Below are positions 18,353 through 26,926 of a stretch of 64,000 bases of DNA, piece by piece. The stretch is from Rhizobium bangladeshense (GTDB lineage Bacteria > Pseudomonadota > Alphaproteobacteria > Rhizobiales > Rhizobiaceae): positions 397,864 to 461,863 of the forward strand of contig NZ_CP071614.1 in the NCBI RefSeq assembly GCF_017357245.1, in the 5' to 3' direction. The notes under the pieces were generated by a model that worked only from the letters and a program-made list of their open reading frames with translations, was not told where the DNA came from and did not search any database. A program made the translations under genes and the position numbers. Each line of letters starts with the position of its first letter. Position 1 is the first letter of the stretch.

Positions 18353-19690
18353 TCAGTTGCGCAAATATTCCTCCATGGAATCGTCGAGCGCCTCGATCCA
18401 GGGCGTGTGATGCGTCGGCGACATGTTGCCAGTCATCAGAGACCGATAGGCGTGGTCGCGGAATCCCATGATGTTGTGGGCCTTGTGATGTTCCCACTCC
18501 ATGAAGGTCCGGTTTGTGCCCTCGATGTCGAAGGAGGGATAATCGGTCTCGGCAAGCAGTTCCTTCACGTAATCGCCTTGGTACCAGATCATCTGCTCAG
18601 CATCCTCGAGCGTCTCCTCGCGCGCCCTCCACATGTCGAAATTGGCCTTCAGCTCTTCTTCCGGCGGCAGGGTGATGCGGCCCATCATCACGTCGCGCGC
18701 CCACCAGGCCTGCACGTCGAACATGTTGAAGGTATAGAACTGGTCCTGCATGCCGATATAGAAGAGCTGCGGGTTCTTGTCGAAGATCACGCCCTTGTAG
18801 AGGCTGTCGGCCCAGAGGCGGTTGGCGGTTTTCAGCCGGAGGTCGTCAGGCAGGAAGGGGAAATGGTGCTGGTATCCGGTGCAGAGGATCAGGGCGTCGA
18901 CTTCCTTGGTCGACCCGTCGAGGAAATGCGCCGTGCGGTTTTCGAGCTTGGTCAGCAGCGGCCGTTCTTCGAAATTCTCAGGCCATTTGAAGCCCATCGG
19001 CTTTGAACGGTAGCTCGTCGTCACAGATTTCGCGCCGTATTTCCAGCATTGCGAACCGATGTCTTCGGCCGAATAGCTGCGGCCGACGATCAGAATGTCC
19101 TTGCCCTTGAACTCCAGCGCGTCGCGGAAATCATGGGCGTGCAGGACGCGGCCGTTGAAGGTCTTCACGCCCTCGAAATAAGGCACGTTCGGGGTCGAGA
19201 AATGGCCGGTGGCGACGACCACATAATCGAATTCCTCATCATACATGCGGTCCTCGATGCGGTTATGCGCCGTCACCGTGAATTTCTTCGTGGCATCATC
19301 GAAGCGGACCATGCGCACCGGCGTGCTGAAGCGCACCCAGTGGCGGACATTCGCCTTCTCGACGCGGCCCTTGATATAGTCCCAGAGCACGGCCCGCGGC
19401 GGATAGGAGGCGATCGGCTTGCCGAAATGCTCCTCGAAGGAATAGTCGGCGAATTCGAGGCATTCCTTCGGCCCGTTCGACCAGAGATAGCGATACATGC
19501 TGCCATGGACCGGCTCGCCATATTCGTCCAGGCCGGTGCGCCAGGTATAGTTCCAGAGCCCGCCCCAGTCCGACTGCTTTTCGAAGCAGACGATCTCCGG
19601 GATTTCGGCGCCCTTCTGGGCAGCCGATTGAAAGGCGCGCAGCTGCGCAAGCCCGGACGGGCCGGCACCGATGACGGCTACTCTTGTCAT
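18353..19690 (-). CDS. tmm: Trimethylamine monooxygenase
   Basis: This 445-aa flavin-containing monooxygenase oxidises trimethylamine to TMAO with NADPH and O2. It matches bacterial Tmm closely from memory: the FAD motif [16 protein letters not shown] at residues 8-23, [20 protein letters not shown], the FMO signature region [13 protein letters not shown], the NADPH motif [11 protein letters not shown], and [20 protein letters not shown]. The C-terminus [19 protein letters not shown] is also diagnostic. It lies downstream of dmmC with a 103-bp gap that could hold its own promoter. Its product is the substrate of Tdm, encoded 3.6 kb away. Confidence 0.95.
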   Translation of the reverse strand: MTRVAVIGAGPSGLAQLRAFQSAAQKGAEIPEIVCFEKQSDWGGLWNYTWRTGLDEYGEPVHGSMYRYLWSNGPKECLEFADYSFEEHFGKPIASYPPRAVLWDYIKGRVEKANVRHWVRFSTPVRMVRFDDATKKFTVTAHNRIEDRMYDEEFDYVVVATGHFSTPNVPYFEGVKTFNGRVLHAHDFRDALEFKGKDILIVGRSYSAEDIGSQCWKYGAKSVTTSYRSKPMGFKWPENFEERPLLTKLENRTAHFLDGSTKEVDALILCTGYQHHFPFLPDDLRLKTANRLWADSLYKGVIFDKNPQLFYIGMQDQFYTFNMFDVQAWWARDVMMGRITLPPEEELKANFDMWRAREETLEDAEQMIWYQGDYVKELLAETDYPSFDIEGTNRTFMEWEHHKAHNIMGFRDHAYRSLMTGNMSPTHHTPWIEALDDSMEEYLRN

Positions 19691-19793
19691 GAAGCATTCC
19701 CCTCTTGATTATATGGCATCGTCTCCTGGATAACTCCTCGATTAAAATCGAAGGAGGATGTACCCAGAAATTCAAAATGTTACGGCATTTCTC

Positions 19794-20834
19794 TCAGTCC
19801 GGATAAATACCGGGGCTGGTCGGAGCCCCATCGTCATATTTGGAAAGCCAGTCGATCGTCGTCTCGCGGTAACGGGTGAGGCCCTTGTAGTCGATGAGTT
19901 CCGGCGGCAGCGTCTTCAGCACCCGCGGGAAGCGCCGCGCCCATTTCGCCACGGTGACGAGCTCTTCCATGTTCATCAGGTAGCAGCGGATGACGAAGAG
20001 GATGGCGTTGGAGCGCGGCAGGCGCCAGAGGCTTTGCAGCTCGACCCGCAGATGCACTTTCTGGCCAACATTGTCAGGCGTCACCGTCGTGCGGTCGGGA
20101 CCCCATTTGTGATAGTTCTCCGGGCTGGTATCGAGCCGCGGATTGATCGTCATCGTCCAGTTGAAGCGCCGCGTCGGCTTTCCCTGCTGCAGGTTCAGGA
20201 GGAATTTCAGCGCACGGTCGAAGACGCCGATCTGATGGGCGAGCGGCACCGGTCCGTGCCATTCCATGAAGTTCATGCCGATATCGAAATCGAGCGACCA
20301 GTCGGCCTGGGTCGTCACCATGCCGGCATCCATCCACAGATTGCCGTCGCGCTGGTCGACGATGCAGAAATCGCCCTGGGCCTGGCGAGTGATATATTCG
20401 AAGGGCTCATATGGCAGCGTCGAGGTATCGCCGAAGGTGAAGCTGTCGTCGATGCCGAGCGGGCGGTTGATCCAGCGCCACTGGTCGCCGTTGCGGATCA
20501 ATGTGAAATGGTCGGGGTAACCCGCTGCCTGCTCTTCCATCAAAAGTTCGAGCGTGTCCCATTGCGCGCTCATCATGTGCGGCAGCGCCTGATAGCGCAG
20601 CGGATCTTCCTTCAGCACCAGCGCCCGATCGTGCATCTCGGCGACGTAATGCTCGTCAACATCGATCAGGTTTTCGTAGACGGTGCCCGCCCGGCCGCGC
20701 ACATGCGGCTCCATGTTGACCGAATACATGTATTCGTCGCGGTCGAAGGGAAACGGGAAGCGGCGGATGTTTCCGGGGCTGTTCCGATAACTGAAATCGT
20801 CCCGGAATGTTTCCTGCTTGAAGGCGATTGCCAT
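19794..20834 (-). CDS. dmmC: Dimethylamine monooxygenase, heme-binding DUF3445 subunit
   Basis: This 346-aa protein belongs to the heme-dependent oxidative N-demethylase (DUF3445) family, recognised from SVNMEPHVRGRAGTVYENL, WINRPLGIDDSFTFGD and the conserved RVELQSLWRLPRSNAILF near the end. It should be the catalytic subunit that converts dimethylamine to methylamine plus formaldehyde, receiving electrons from the reductase encoded just upstream. The gene order D-A-B-C matches the dmmDABC name used in marine bacteria, which is why I use dmmC. Subunit lettering differs between sources. The 24-bp gap to dmmB supports one operon. Confidence 0.87.
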   Translation of the reverse strand: MAIAFKQETFRDDFSYRNSPGNIRRFPFPFDRDEYMYSVNMEPHVRGRAGTVYENLIDVDEHYVAEMHDRALVLKEDPLRYQALPHMMSAQWDTLELLMEEQAAGYPDHFTLIRNGDQWRWINRPLGIDDSFTFGDTSTLPYEPFEYITRQAQGDFCIVDQRDGNLWMDAGMVTTQADWSLDFDIGMNFMEWHGPVPLAHQIGVFDRALKFLLNLQQGKPTRRFNWTMTINPRLDTSPENYHKWGPDRTTVTPDNVGQKVHLRVELQSLWRLPRSNAILFVIRCYLMNMEELVTVAKWARRFPRVLKTLPPELIDYKGLTRYRETTIDWLSKYDDGAPTSPGIYPD

Positions 20835-20858
20835 GTCCGGTCTCCTTTTTCGATGCCG

Positions 20859-21824
20859 TCAGAGATCAAGATGCAGTGCGGTTCCCTCGAAGCGGGAAAC
20901 ACAGATCATCACCTTGCTGCCGGATGCCTTTTCTTCGCTCGTCAGATAGACGTCATTGTGCAGCAGTTTGCCGTCGCAGGTGACGACAGCGGTCTCGCAT
21001 TGACCACAGGCGCCGCCGCGACAGAGGAAGGGCGCGTCGACGCCCGCCGCCTCAATTGCCTCCAGCATGCTTTCATGATGGCCGACCTTCACGGTCTTGC
21101 CGGAACGGATGAGCTCCATCGTGAAGGGCTTGCCCGGCAGCGACGACAGGAACCGTTCCGAATGCAGGTTCTGCTCCGGCCAGCCGGCGTCGAGGCCTGT
21201 TTTCAGCACCCCGTCGATCATGCCTGTGGGGCCGCAGACATAGAGATGCGTGCCGAGCGGTTGACGGTCGAGCAGGCGCGTCAACGGAATGGCGCCGCCT
21301 TCAGCATCGCAATAGATCTTGATGCGATGCGGACCATAGCGCTCCAGGAGTTCCCGCCAGTAGGCGCCGCGGTCGCGCGTGCGGATGGCATAATGCAGTT
21401 CGAAGGCGGCGCCCTCGCGGGAAAACTGCTCCATCATCGCAATGAAGGGGGTAATGCCGATGCCGCCGGCGATCAGAAGATGCTTGCGCCCGCGCCAGTC
21501 CGGCTGGAAGAGGTTGACGGGATAGCTGACCTTCAGCTCGTCGCCTTCGCTGACCTTCTCATGCATGAAGGTGGAGCCGCCGCGTGAATCCTCGACATGC
21601 AGCACGCTGATCTCATAGGCCGCGCAATCATGCGGCGGCGACATCAGCGAATAGGCATTGCGGCGCGTATGGCTGCCGTCGTTCATCGAGACGATGACAT
21701 GGGCGCCGCCGGAAAAATAGGGCATCGGCTTGCCATCGAGGCGCTCGAAGCGGAAACGCTTGACGCCCTCGGCGATCGGCGTGATCCGCGCCACGCGGAC
21801 GGGAATTTCAGTGCCACCGCTCAA
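20859..21824 (-). CDS. dmmB: Dimethylamine monooxygenase reductase subunit (FNR + [2Fe-2S])
   Basis: This 321-aa reductase has an N-terminal flavin domain (RRNAYSLMSPP), a nucleotide-binding motif GGIGITPFIAMM and VCGPTGMIDGV, and a C-terminal plant-type [2Fe-2S] ferredoxin domain with CRGGACGQC and a final Cys in MICVSRF. This is the phthalate dioxygenase reductase/VanB layout. The start is most likely a TTG at 21824, preceded by GGAGGAG and overlapping the dmmA stop as TTGA; no suitable ATG exists. It passes electrons from NAD(P)H to the heme subunit. Confidence 0.87.
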   Translation of the reverse strand: MSGGTEIPVRVARITPIAEGVKRFRFERLDGKPMPYFSGGAHVIVSMNDGSHTRRNAYSLMSPPHDCAAYEISVLHVEDSRGGSTFMHEKVSEGDELKVSYPVNLFQPDWRGRKHLLIAGGIGITPFIAMMEQFSREGAAFELHYAIRTRDRGAYWRELLERYGPHRIKIYCDAEGGAIPLTRLLDRQPLGTHLYVCGPTGMIDGVLKTGLDAGWPEQNLHSERFLSSLPGKPFTMELIRSGKTVKVGHHESMLEAIEAAGVDAPFLCRGGACGQCETAVVTCDGKLLHNDVYLTSEEKASGSKVMICVSRFEGTALHLDL

Positions 21825-22426
21825 AGAAACAACTCCTCCGGATCGGGCCCGCTGCCGGGCTCTTCCGCGTCGATATTGACGCCCTGGAAGGCGGCGAGCC
21901 GCCGGGAATAATGATCGCGCACCAGAAGCGAGAGTCCGCAATGACTGCAGGCGAAGGGGCTGGTGGTAACGTCGTCTGTGATGCCCTTGCAATGGACACA
22001 TTGCACCCGCCTGGCCAGCGAGCCGCGATGCTCGGTGATGATCGAGGCGTGATCCATGCCATAGTCGAGTGCCACGAGCATCGCCTGGCCGATGAAGCCT
22101 TCCGTGCCCGAGAGATATAGCCGGGTGCCCATCTGGGCGGTGGCGAGTGAGCCTTTCAACCGGAAGAGCAGTGTCGCGATGGTCGGCGCCGTGAAAAACA
22201 TGTCGGCACCGAGGCGGCGCAACGCCTCGTCGAGGCCGGTTCCCTGCGAGCCGCGGGCGACATAGAGAATCTCGCTGCGGGAAAGAACGGTCTCGTCAAG
22301 CGCCAGCTGCTGATCGAGGAGAGCCTTGGCGCCCTCCCCTTCGAGCGCGAAAATGTGCCGCCGGGCGCGCGGCTGGATGGTCAGGCCTGGATAGACTGGT
22401 CGGCTCTTGATGCCTGCAACGAGCAT
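21821..22426 (-). CDS. dmmA: Dimethylamine monooxygenase small subunit, DmmA family
   Basis: This 201-aa protein has a C-terminal pair of zinc- or iron-binding motifs, CVHCKG and CSHCGLSL, spaced about 18 residues apart like a rubredoxin/zinc ribbon. The N-terminal part (GIKSRPVYPGLTIQPRARRH) has no familiar fold. Position between the GcvT-like gene and the reductase matches dmmA of the dmmDABC operon. It may relay electrons or stabilise the complex (inference). The stop overlaps the TTG start of dmmB. Confidence 0.8.
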   Translation of the reverse strand: MLVAGIKSRPVYPGLTIQPRARRHIFALEGEGAKALLDQQLALDETVLSRSEILYVARGSQGTGLDEALRRLGADMFFTAPTIATLLFRLKGSLATAQMGTRLYLSGTEGFIGQAMLVALDYGMDHASIITEHRGSLARRVQCVHCKGITDDVTTSPFACSHCGLSLLVRDHYSRRLAAFQGVNIDAEEPGSGPDPEELFL

Positions 22427-22437
22427 TGGCGTGCTCC

Positions 22438-23571
22438 TTAACCTACGGCAGTCCTCTTCTTCTTCTCCGGATCGTCGAAGGGGAGCGTATGGGCGGTGGC
22501 GCCTGCCCTGACGGTCTTGCCGCGGACTTCGAGGTTCGTCCCGTGCACCGCCTTGTCAACGTCGAGGCGGGCGATCGCCATGGATTTCTTCGTCAGCGAC
22601 GAATAGCTCGGGCAGGTGATGACGCCGACCTTTTTGCCGTCGGCAAAGACCTCGTCGCCGAGGTCGGCCGGTCCGTCGGCATCGATCAGCATGCCGAAGA
22701 TCTTGAAGCGCTCCTTGCCCTTGAGACGGGCGTGTTCCTCGGCGCCGCGGAAGCCCGTCTTGCCGGGGCTGACGGTGAAGTCGAGTCCGAGTTCCCAAAG
22801 ACTGTCGCCGGGCGGCTGGTCGGCGAAGGGATACATTTGCGAATTGTCGTAGGGGTAGAACAGCAGGTAGCTTTCGACGCGCAGCATGTCGAGGACCGAG
22901 AAGCAGCAGGGGATGATGCCCATCTCCTTGCCTTCCCAGACGATCCTGTCCCAGACCATGACGGCGTCCTGGCCGCGTACGAAGATCTCGTAGCCGCGTT
23001 CGCCGGTATAGCCGGTGCGCGAAATCATCACGGGTGCGCCGAACAGCGTCGTCTGCATGTGGTGGAAATATTTGAGGTCGCGGATGCCGGGCACATATTT
23101 GGCGAGGTAGTCGACCGCAAGCGGACCCTGAAGCGACAGGTCATGCAGGTCGTCGTCGAAGAGCACCGCGCAATTGCGGCCCGCCGCCTGCTTGACGACT
23201 TCCTCGTGGCCGGAGCCGGAACCATGCACCAGCATCCAGGAATTCGGGCCGGTCCGATAGACTATGCAATCGTCGGTGAAGTGGCCGCGGTCATTCAGCA
23301 TGGTCGCGTAAACCGAGCGGCCGGGATAGATCTTCGTCAGGTCGCGGGTGGTGATGTAGTCGAGGACGGCGATGGCGTGCGGGCCGACGAGATGCACCTT
23401 CTTCAGGCCCGAGACATCCATGATGCCGGCCTTGGTGCGGACCGCGACATGCTCTTCCGACATGTCCTTCTCGTAGGTCCAGGCGGTTCCCATACCGCTC
23501 CAGTCTTCGAGCTTCGATCCCAGAGCGCGATGCCTATCCGCCAAGGCGGAGAAACGCCATGATAGAGCCAT
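22438..23571 (-). CDS. dmmD: GcvT-like aminomethyltransferase, DmmD
   Basis: This 377-aa protein is of the T-protein/folate-dependent demethylase family, seen in RTGYTGERGYEIF, the opening RTKAGIMDVSGLKKVHLVGP and the C-terminal glycine-cleavage barrel (VGVITCPSYSSLTKKSMAIARLD). It probably transfers the one-carbon unit released by dimethylamine oxidation to tetrahydrofolate, limiting free formaldehyde (inference). GAGGGAA precedes the ATG at 23571. It is the first gene of dmmDABC-tmm, 91 bp from the folD stop. Confidence 0.83.
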   Translation of the reverse strand: MALSWRFSALADRHRALGSKLEDWSGMGTAWTYEKDMSEEHVAVRTKAGIMDVSGLKKVHLVGPHAIAVLDYITTRDLTKIYPGRSVYATMLNDRGHFTDDCIVYRTGPNSWMLVHGSGSGHEEVVKQAAGRNCAVLFDDDLHDLSLQGPLAVDYLAKYVPGIRDLKYFHHMQTTLFGAPVMISRTGYTGERGYEIFVRGQDAVMVWDRIVWEGKEMGIIPCCFSVLDMLRVESYLLFYPYDNSQMYPFADQPPGDSLWELGLDFTVSPGKTGFRGAEEHARLKGKERFKIFGMLIDADGPADLGDEVFADGKKVGVITCPSYSSLTKKSMAIARLDVDKAVHGTNLEVRGKTVRAGATAHTLPFDDPEKKKRTAVG

Positions 23572-23662
23572 TTCCGTTCCCTCTTATTTCCTCTACGGAA
23601 TATTTGTTTCCTGACTATATAAATCTTTCACGCCATGGCAAGCCCGCCGGGCGGCATTCCAC

Positions 23663-24562
23663 TCAAAACTTCGGCAGCACCTGCCCGGCAGTCCGGTGGG
23701 CGGCGATGACGGTGTTGGCCATCAGCATGGCGATGGTCATCGGCCCGACGCCGCCCGGAACCGGCGTGATGGTGCCGGCGACGGTGGAGACCTCGGCAAA
23801 GGCGACGTCGCCGACGAGCCGGGTCTTGCCTTCTCCCTTGTCGGGCGCCGGCACGCGATTGATGCCGACGTCGATCACCGTCGCACCCGGTTTGACCCAA
23901 TCGGCTCTGACCATCTCCGGCCGGCCGACGGCGGCCACCAGAATGTCGGCGTTTCGACAGACCTCGGCGAGGTTCTTGGTTCTGGAGTGAGCGATCGTCA
24001 CCGTCGCATTGGCGTTGAGCAGCAATTGCGCCATTGGCTTGCCGAACAGGTTGGAGCGGCCGATAACAACGGCGTTGAGGCCGGAGAGATCCTCGCCATG
24101 GGTGCGGCGGACGAAGACCATGGCGCCGGCCGGTGTGCAGGAGACGAGCCCGGTCTTCAGGTCGCCGGTGGCAAGCTTGCCGGCATTGACGACGCTCAGG
24201 CCGTCGACATCCTTTTCCGGCAGGATCGACTGGATGATCGGCTCGCTGTCGAGCGGCTTCGGCAGCGGCAGTTGCACCAGGATGCCGTGGATCGACGGAT
24301 CGGCGTTCAGCGTGGCAACGAGGGCCGCGAGCTCTTCCTGCTTCGTTTCCGCCGGCAGCGTGTGCTGGACGGACTTGAAGCCGCATTCCTTGGCCATGCG
24401 GCTTTTGGAGCCTACATAGGCGTGGCTTGCGGGATCGTCGCCGACATTGACGACGGCAAGGCCAGTGGTGAGGCCGCTCATCTTTTCCAGCGCCGCCGTC
24501 GTACTCTTGACCGTCTGAATTACCGATGCAGCTACGTTCTTGCCGTCGATGACCTCGACCAT
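23663..24562 (-). CDS. folD: Methylene-THF dehydrogenase/methenyl-THF cyclohydrolase
   Basis: This 299-aa bifunctional FolD carries the signatures [17 protein letters not shown] and [14 protein letters not shown] plus the substrate Lys region [14 protein letters not shown]. It oxidises methylene-THF to formyl-THF in the cytosol. It lies 3 bp from purU in the methylamine island. This looks like a dedicated copy for the formaldehyde released by demethylation, which FolD with PurU would convert to formate. A housekeeping folD elsewhere in the genome is expected. Confidence 0.96.
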   Translation of the reverse strand: MVEVIDGKNVAASVIQTVKSTTAALEKMSGLTTGLAVVNVGDDPASHAYVGSKSRMAKECGFKSVQHTLPAETKQEELAALVATLNADPSIHGILVQLPLPKPLDSEPIIQSILPEKDVDGLSVVNAGKLATGDLKTGLVSCTPAGAMVFVRRTHGEDLSGLNAVVIGRSNLFGKPMAQLLLNANATVTIAHSRTKNLAEVCRNADILVAAVGRPEMVRADWVKPGATVIDVGINRVPAPDKGEGKTRLVGDVAFAEVSTVAGTITPVPGGVGPMTIAMLMANTVIAAHRTAGQVLPKF

Positions 24563-24565
24563 CTC

Positions 24566-25450
24566 TCACCCCATGCGTTCGGATGCGTAGCTTCCCGGGC
24601 TTGCCGGGAAGACGACGGTGCGGTTGCCGTTGATGAAGGTGCGGTGGTGGATATGGGCATGAATGGCGCGCGCCAGCACCTGGCTTTCGACGTCGCGGCC
24701 GATCGAGACATAGTCGTCGGGCGACTGCGCATGGGTGATGCGCGCCGTGTCCTGCTCGATGATCGGGCCTTCGTCGAGGTCGGCGGTGACGTAATGGGCG
24801 GTGGCGCCGATCAGCTTGACGCCGCGGCCATAGGCCTGCTTGTAGGGATTGGCGCCCTTGAAGCTCGGCAGGAAGGAGTGGTGGATGTTGATGATCCTGC
24901 CCGACATCTGCTTGCAGAGCTGGTCGGAGAGAACCTGCATGTAGCGGGCGAGCACGATCAGCTCGGTGCCGGTCTGCTCGACGAGGTCGACGAGCTGGGC
25001 CTCGGCCTGCGGTTTGTTCTCCTTCGTCACCTTGATGTAGTGGAAGGGAATGTCGTGGTTGACCACGACCTTCTGGTAATCGAAATGGTTGGAGACGACG
25101 CCGACGATGTCGATCGGTAGCGCCCCGATCTTCCAGCGGTAGAGCAGGTCGTTGAGACAATGGCCGAAGCGCGACACCATCAAGAGCACCTTCATGCGCT
25201 TGTCGCTGTCGTGGAATTCGTAATCCATTGCGAAGGGGGCGGCGACGGCGGCAAAATCGGCGCTGATTTCGGGGCCGGAAAGCCCTTCCTCGGAAATGAA
25301 GCTGACGCGCATGAAGAACCTGCCGGTATCGAGGTCGTCGAACTGGCTGGAGTCGATGATGTTGCAGCCCTTGTCGGCCAGATAGCTCGAAATCGCCGCA
25401 ACGATGCCGCGCGTCGACTTGCAGGATACGGTAAGTACGAAGCTCTTCAT
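24566..25450 (-). CDS. purU: Formyltetrahydrofolate deformylase
   Basis: This 294-aa protein has an N-terminal ACT domain (VSCKSTRGIVAAISSYLADKGCNI) and a C-terminal formyltransferase-like hydrolase domain. The latter has the catalytic pattern HHSFLPSFKGANPYKQAYGRG followed by THF-binding TAHYVTADLDEGPIIEQD. It hydrolyses formyl-THF to formate and THF. Together with FolD it forms the C1 oxidation branch used during methylamine breakdown in bacteria lacking other formaldehyde oxidation routes. Confidence 0.96.
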   Translation of the reverse strand: MKSFVLTVSCKSTRGIVAAISSYLADKGCNIIDSSQFDDLDTGRFFMRVSFISEEGLSGPEISADFAAVAAPFAMDYEFHDSDKRMKVLLMVSRFGHCLNDLLYRWKIGALPIDIVGVVSNHFDYQKVVVNHDIPFHYIKVTKENKPQAEAQLVDLVEQTGTELIVLARYMQVLSDQLCKQMSGRIINIHHSFLPSFKGANPYKQAYGRGVKLIGATAHYVTADLDEGPIIEQDTARITHAQSPDDYVSIGRDVESQVLARAIHAHIHHRTFINGNRTVVFPASPGSYASERMG

Positions 25451-25491
25451 GCTGTCTCTTCCTTCGCCCTTTCAGGTACAGAGGGTCCGGT

Positions 25492-25517
25492 CATGCCGAG
25501 CTGTCCAACCCGGCATG
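25492..25517. other. Intercistronic stem-loop between gmaS and purU
   Basis: Arms CATGCCG and CGGCATG (7 bp) enclose a 12-nt loop in the 89-bp gap. It may act as an RNA processing or attenuation point inside the operon. No U-tract is present. Confidence 0.4.
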
Positions 25518-25539
25518 GCGAAGACGTCGGTCCGGTTGC

Positions 25540-26847
25540 TCAGATATCGAGCGTGCTGTCGCGTTCCCACTGGGTGAAATGCGAGCAGTAGGCATTCCAT
25601 TCCATGTGCTTGAGCTTGAGATAGGCGGAAGCAAACTCAGCCCCGATTGCCGCCTTCAAGCCTTCGTCGGCATCAAAGGCACGCAGCGCATCGAGCAGGT
25701 TGAGTGGCAGGCGCGGCGCGTCCTTCACCAGGTGGCCCTCGGCATACATATCGATATCGTAGTGCTGGCCGGGGTCTGCCTGGCTGCGGATGCCGTCGAG
25801 GCCGGCCGCGATGATGATCGCCTGTAAGAGGTATGGATTGACCGCGCCGTCCGGCAGGCGCAGCTCGAAGCGCCCAGGCCCCGGCACGCGCACCATGTGG
25901 GTGCGGTTGTTGCCCGTCCACGTTACGGTGTTCGGCGACCATGTGGCGCCTGAGGTGGTGCGCGGCGCGTTGATGCGCTTGTAGGAATTGACCGTCGGAT
26001 TGGTGATCGCGGCCAGCGCGGAGGCATGCTTCATGATGCCGCCGAGGAAGGTTTTCCCCTGAGCCGACAGCCCAAAGGCCATTTCCTTGTCCGCGAAGGC
26101 GTTTACCCTGCCATCGACGTCCCAGACCGAGATGTGCGCATGGCAACCGTTTCCGGTCAGGCCCTTGAAGGGCTTCGGCATGAAGGTAGCGCGAAGGCCG
26201 TGCTTTTCGGCGACCGACTTGACCATGAACTTGAAGAAAGAGTGCTTGTCCGCGGTCTTCAGGACATCGTCATATTCCCAGTTCATCTCGAACTGGCCGT
26301 TCGCATCCTCATGGTCGTTCTGATAGGGCTTCCAGCCGAGTTCCAGCATATAGTCGCAGATCTCGGCGATGACATCGTACCGACGCATCACGGCCTGCTG
26401 GTCGTAGCAAGGCTTCTCGGCAGTATCGAACTGGTCTGAAATCACCGAGCCATCAGCAGAGATGAGAAAGAACTCGGGCTCCACACCGGTCTTCACCCGG
26501 AGCCCTTCCTTCGCAGCTTCAGCCACCAGTCTTTTCAGCACGACACGCGGCGCCTGTTCGACAGGTCGATCGTCCATGACGCAGTCGGCGGCGACCCATG
26601 CGACGTCTTTCTTCCAGGGCAACTGGATGACGGAGGAAGCATCGGGAACCGCAAACAAGTCCGGATGGGCAGGCGTCAGATCGAGCCAGGTTGCAAAGCC
26701 CGCAAAACCCGCGCCATCCTTCTGCATATCGGCGATGGCTTCTGCCGGGACCAGCTTGGCGCGTTGGCCGCCGAACAGGTCGGTGTAGCTGATCATGAAA
26801 TATTTGATGCCTTTGTCTCTCGCAAAAGCAGCAAGGTCCAGTGTCAT
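25540..26847 (-). CDS. gmaS: Gamma-glutamylmethylamide synthetase (GS-like)
   Basis: This 435-aa glutamine synthetase homologue has the ATP/metal residues in TGVEPEFFL, the GNGCHAHISVWD motif, and the ATP-binding NNRTHMVRVPGPGRFELRLPDGAVNPYLLQA. It lacks the adenylylation site region of GlnA. GmaS ligates methylamine to glutamate with ATP. The neighbouring mgs and mgd genes complete the N-methylglutamate pathway and argue against a plain GlnT role. The ATG at 26847 is preceded by GGGGAACG. Confidence 0.92.
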   Translation of the reverse strand: MTLDLAAFARDKGIKYFMISYTDLFGGQRAKLVPAEAIADMQKDGAGFAGFATWLDLTPAHPDLFAVPDASSVIQLPWKKDVAWVAADCVMDDRPVEQAPRVVLKRLVAEAAKEGLRVKTGVEPEFFLISADGSVISDQFDTAEKPCYDQQAVMRRYDVIAEICDYMLELGWKPYQNDHEDANGQFEMNWEYDDVLKTADKHSFFKFMVKSVAEKHGLRATFMPKPFKGLTGNGCHAHISVWDVDGRVNAFADKEMAFGLSAQGKTFLGGIMKHASALAAITNPTVNSYKRINAPRTTSGATWSPNTVTWTGNNRTHMVRVPGPGRFELRLPDGAVNPYLLQAIIIAAGLDGIRSQADPGQHYDIDMYAEGHLVKDAPRLPLNLLDALRAFDADEGLKAAIGAEFASAYLKLKHMEWNAYCSHFTQWERDSTLDI

Positions 26848-26899
26848 TCTCGTTCCCCTTTGGATTTCTTCGAGACACTTTCGTTATGGATATGAGACG

Positions 26900-26917
26900 G
26901 CCGGGGTATTGCCCGGC
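26900..26917. other. Intercistronic hairpin between mgsC and gmaS
   Basis: GCCGGG and CCCGGC (6-bp arms, 6-nt loop) form a GC-rich hairpin 10 bp past the mgsC stop. It may reduce readthrough to, or separate, the gmaS message. Confidence 0.4.
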
Positions 26918-26926
26918 TGGTAGAAA

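Noticed and set aside
19758..21587. Long plus-strand open frame of 609 codons opposite dmmB/dmmC
   Set aside because: It is antisense to two well-recognised genes, has an Arg/His/Ala-rich composition with no domain, and is a GC-codon shadow.
23628..25160. 510-codon minus-strand frame across folD and purU
   Set aside because: Offset frame of the same strand, rich in Arg, His and Gln; folD and purU are in other frames with full motifs.
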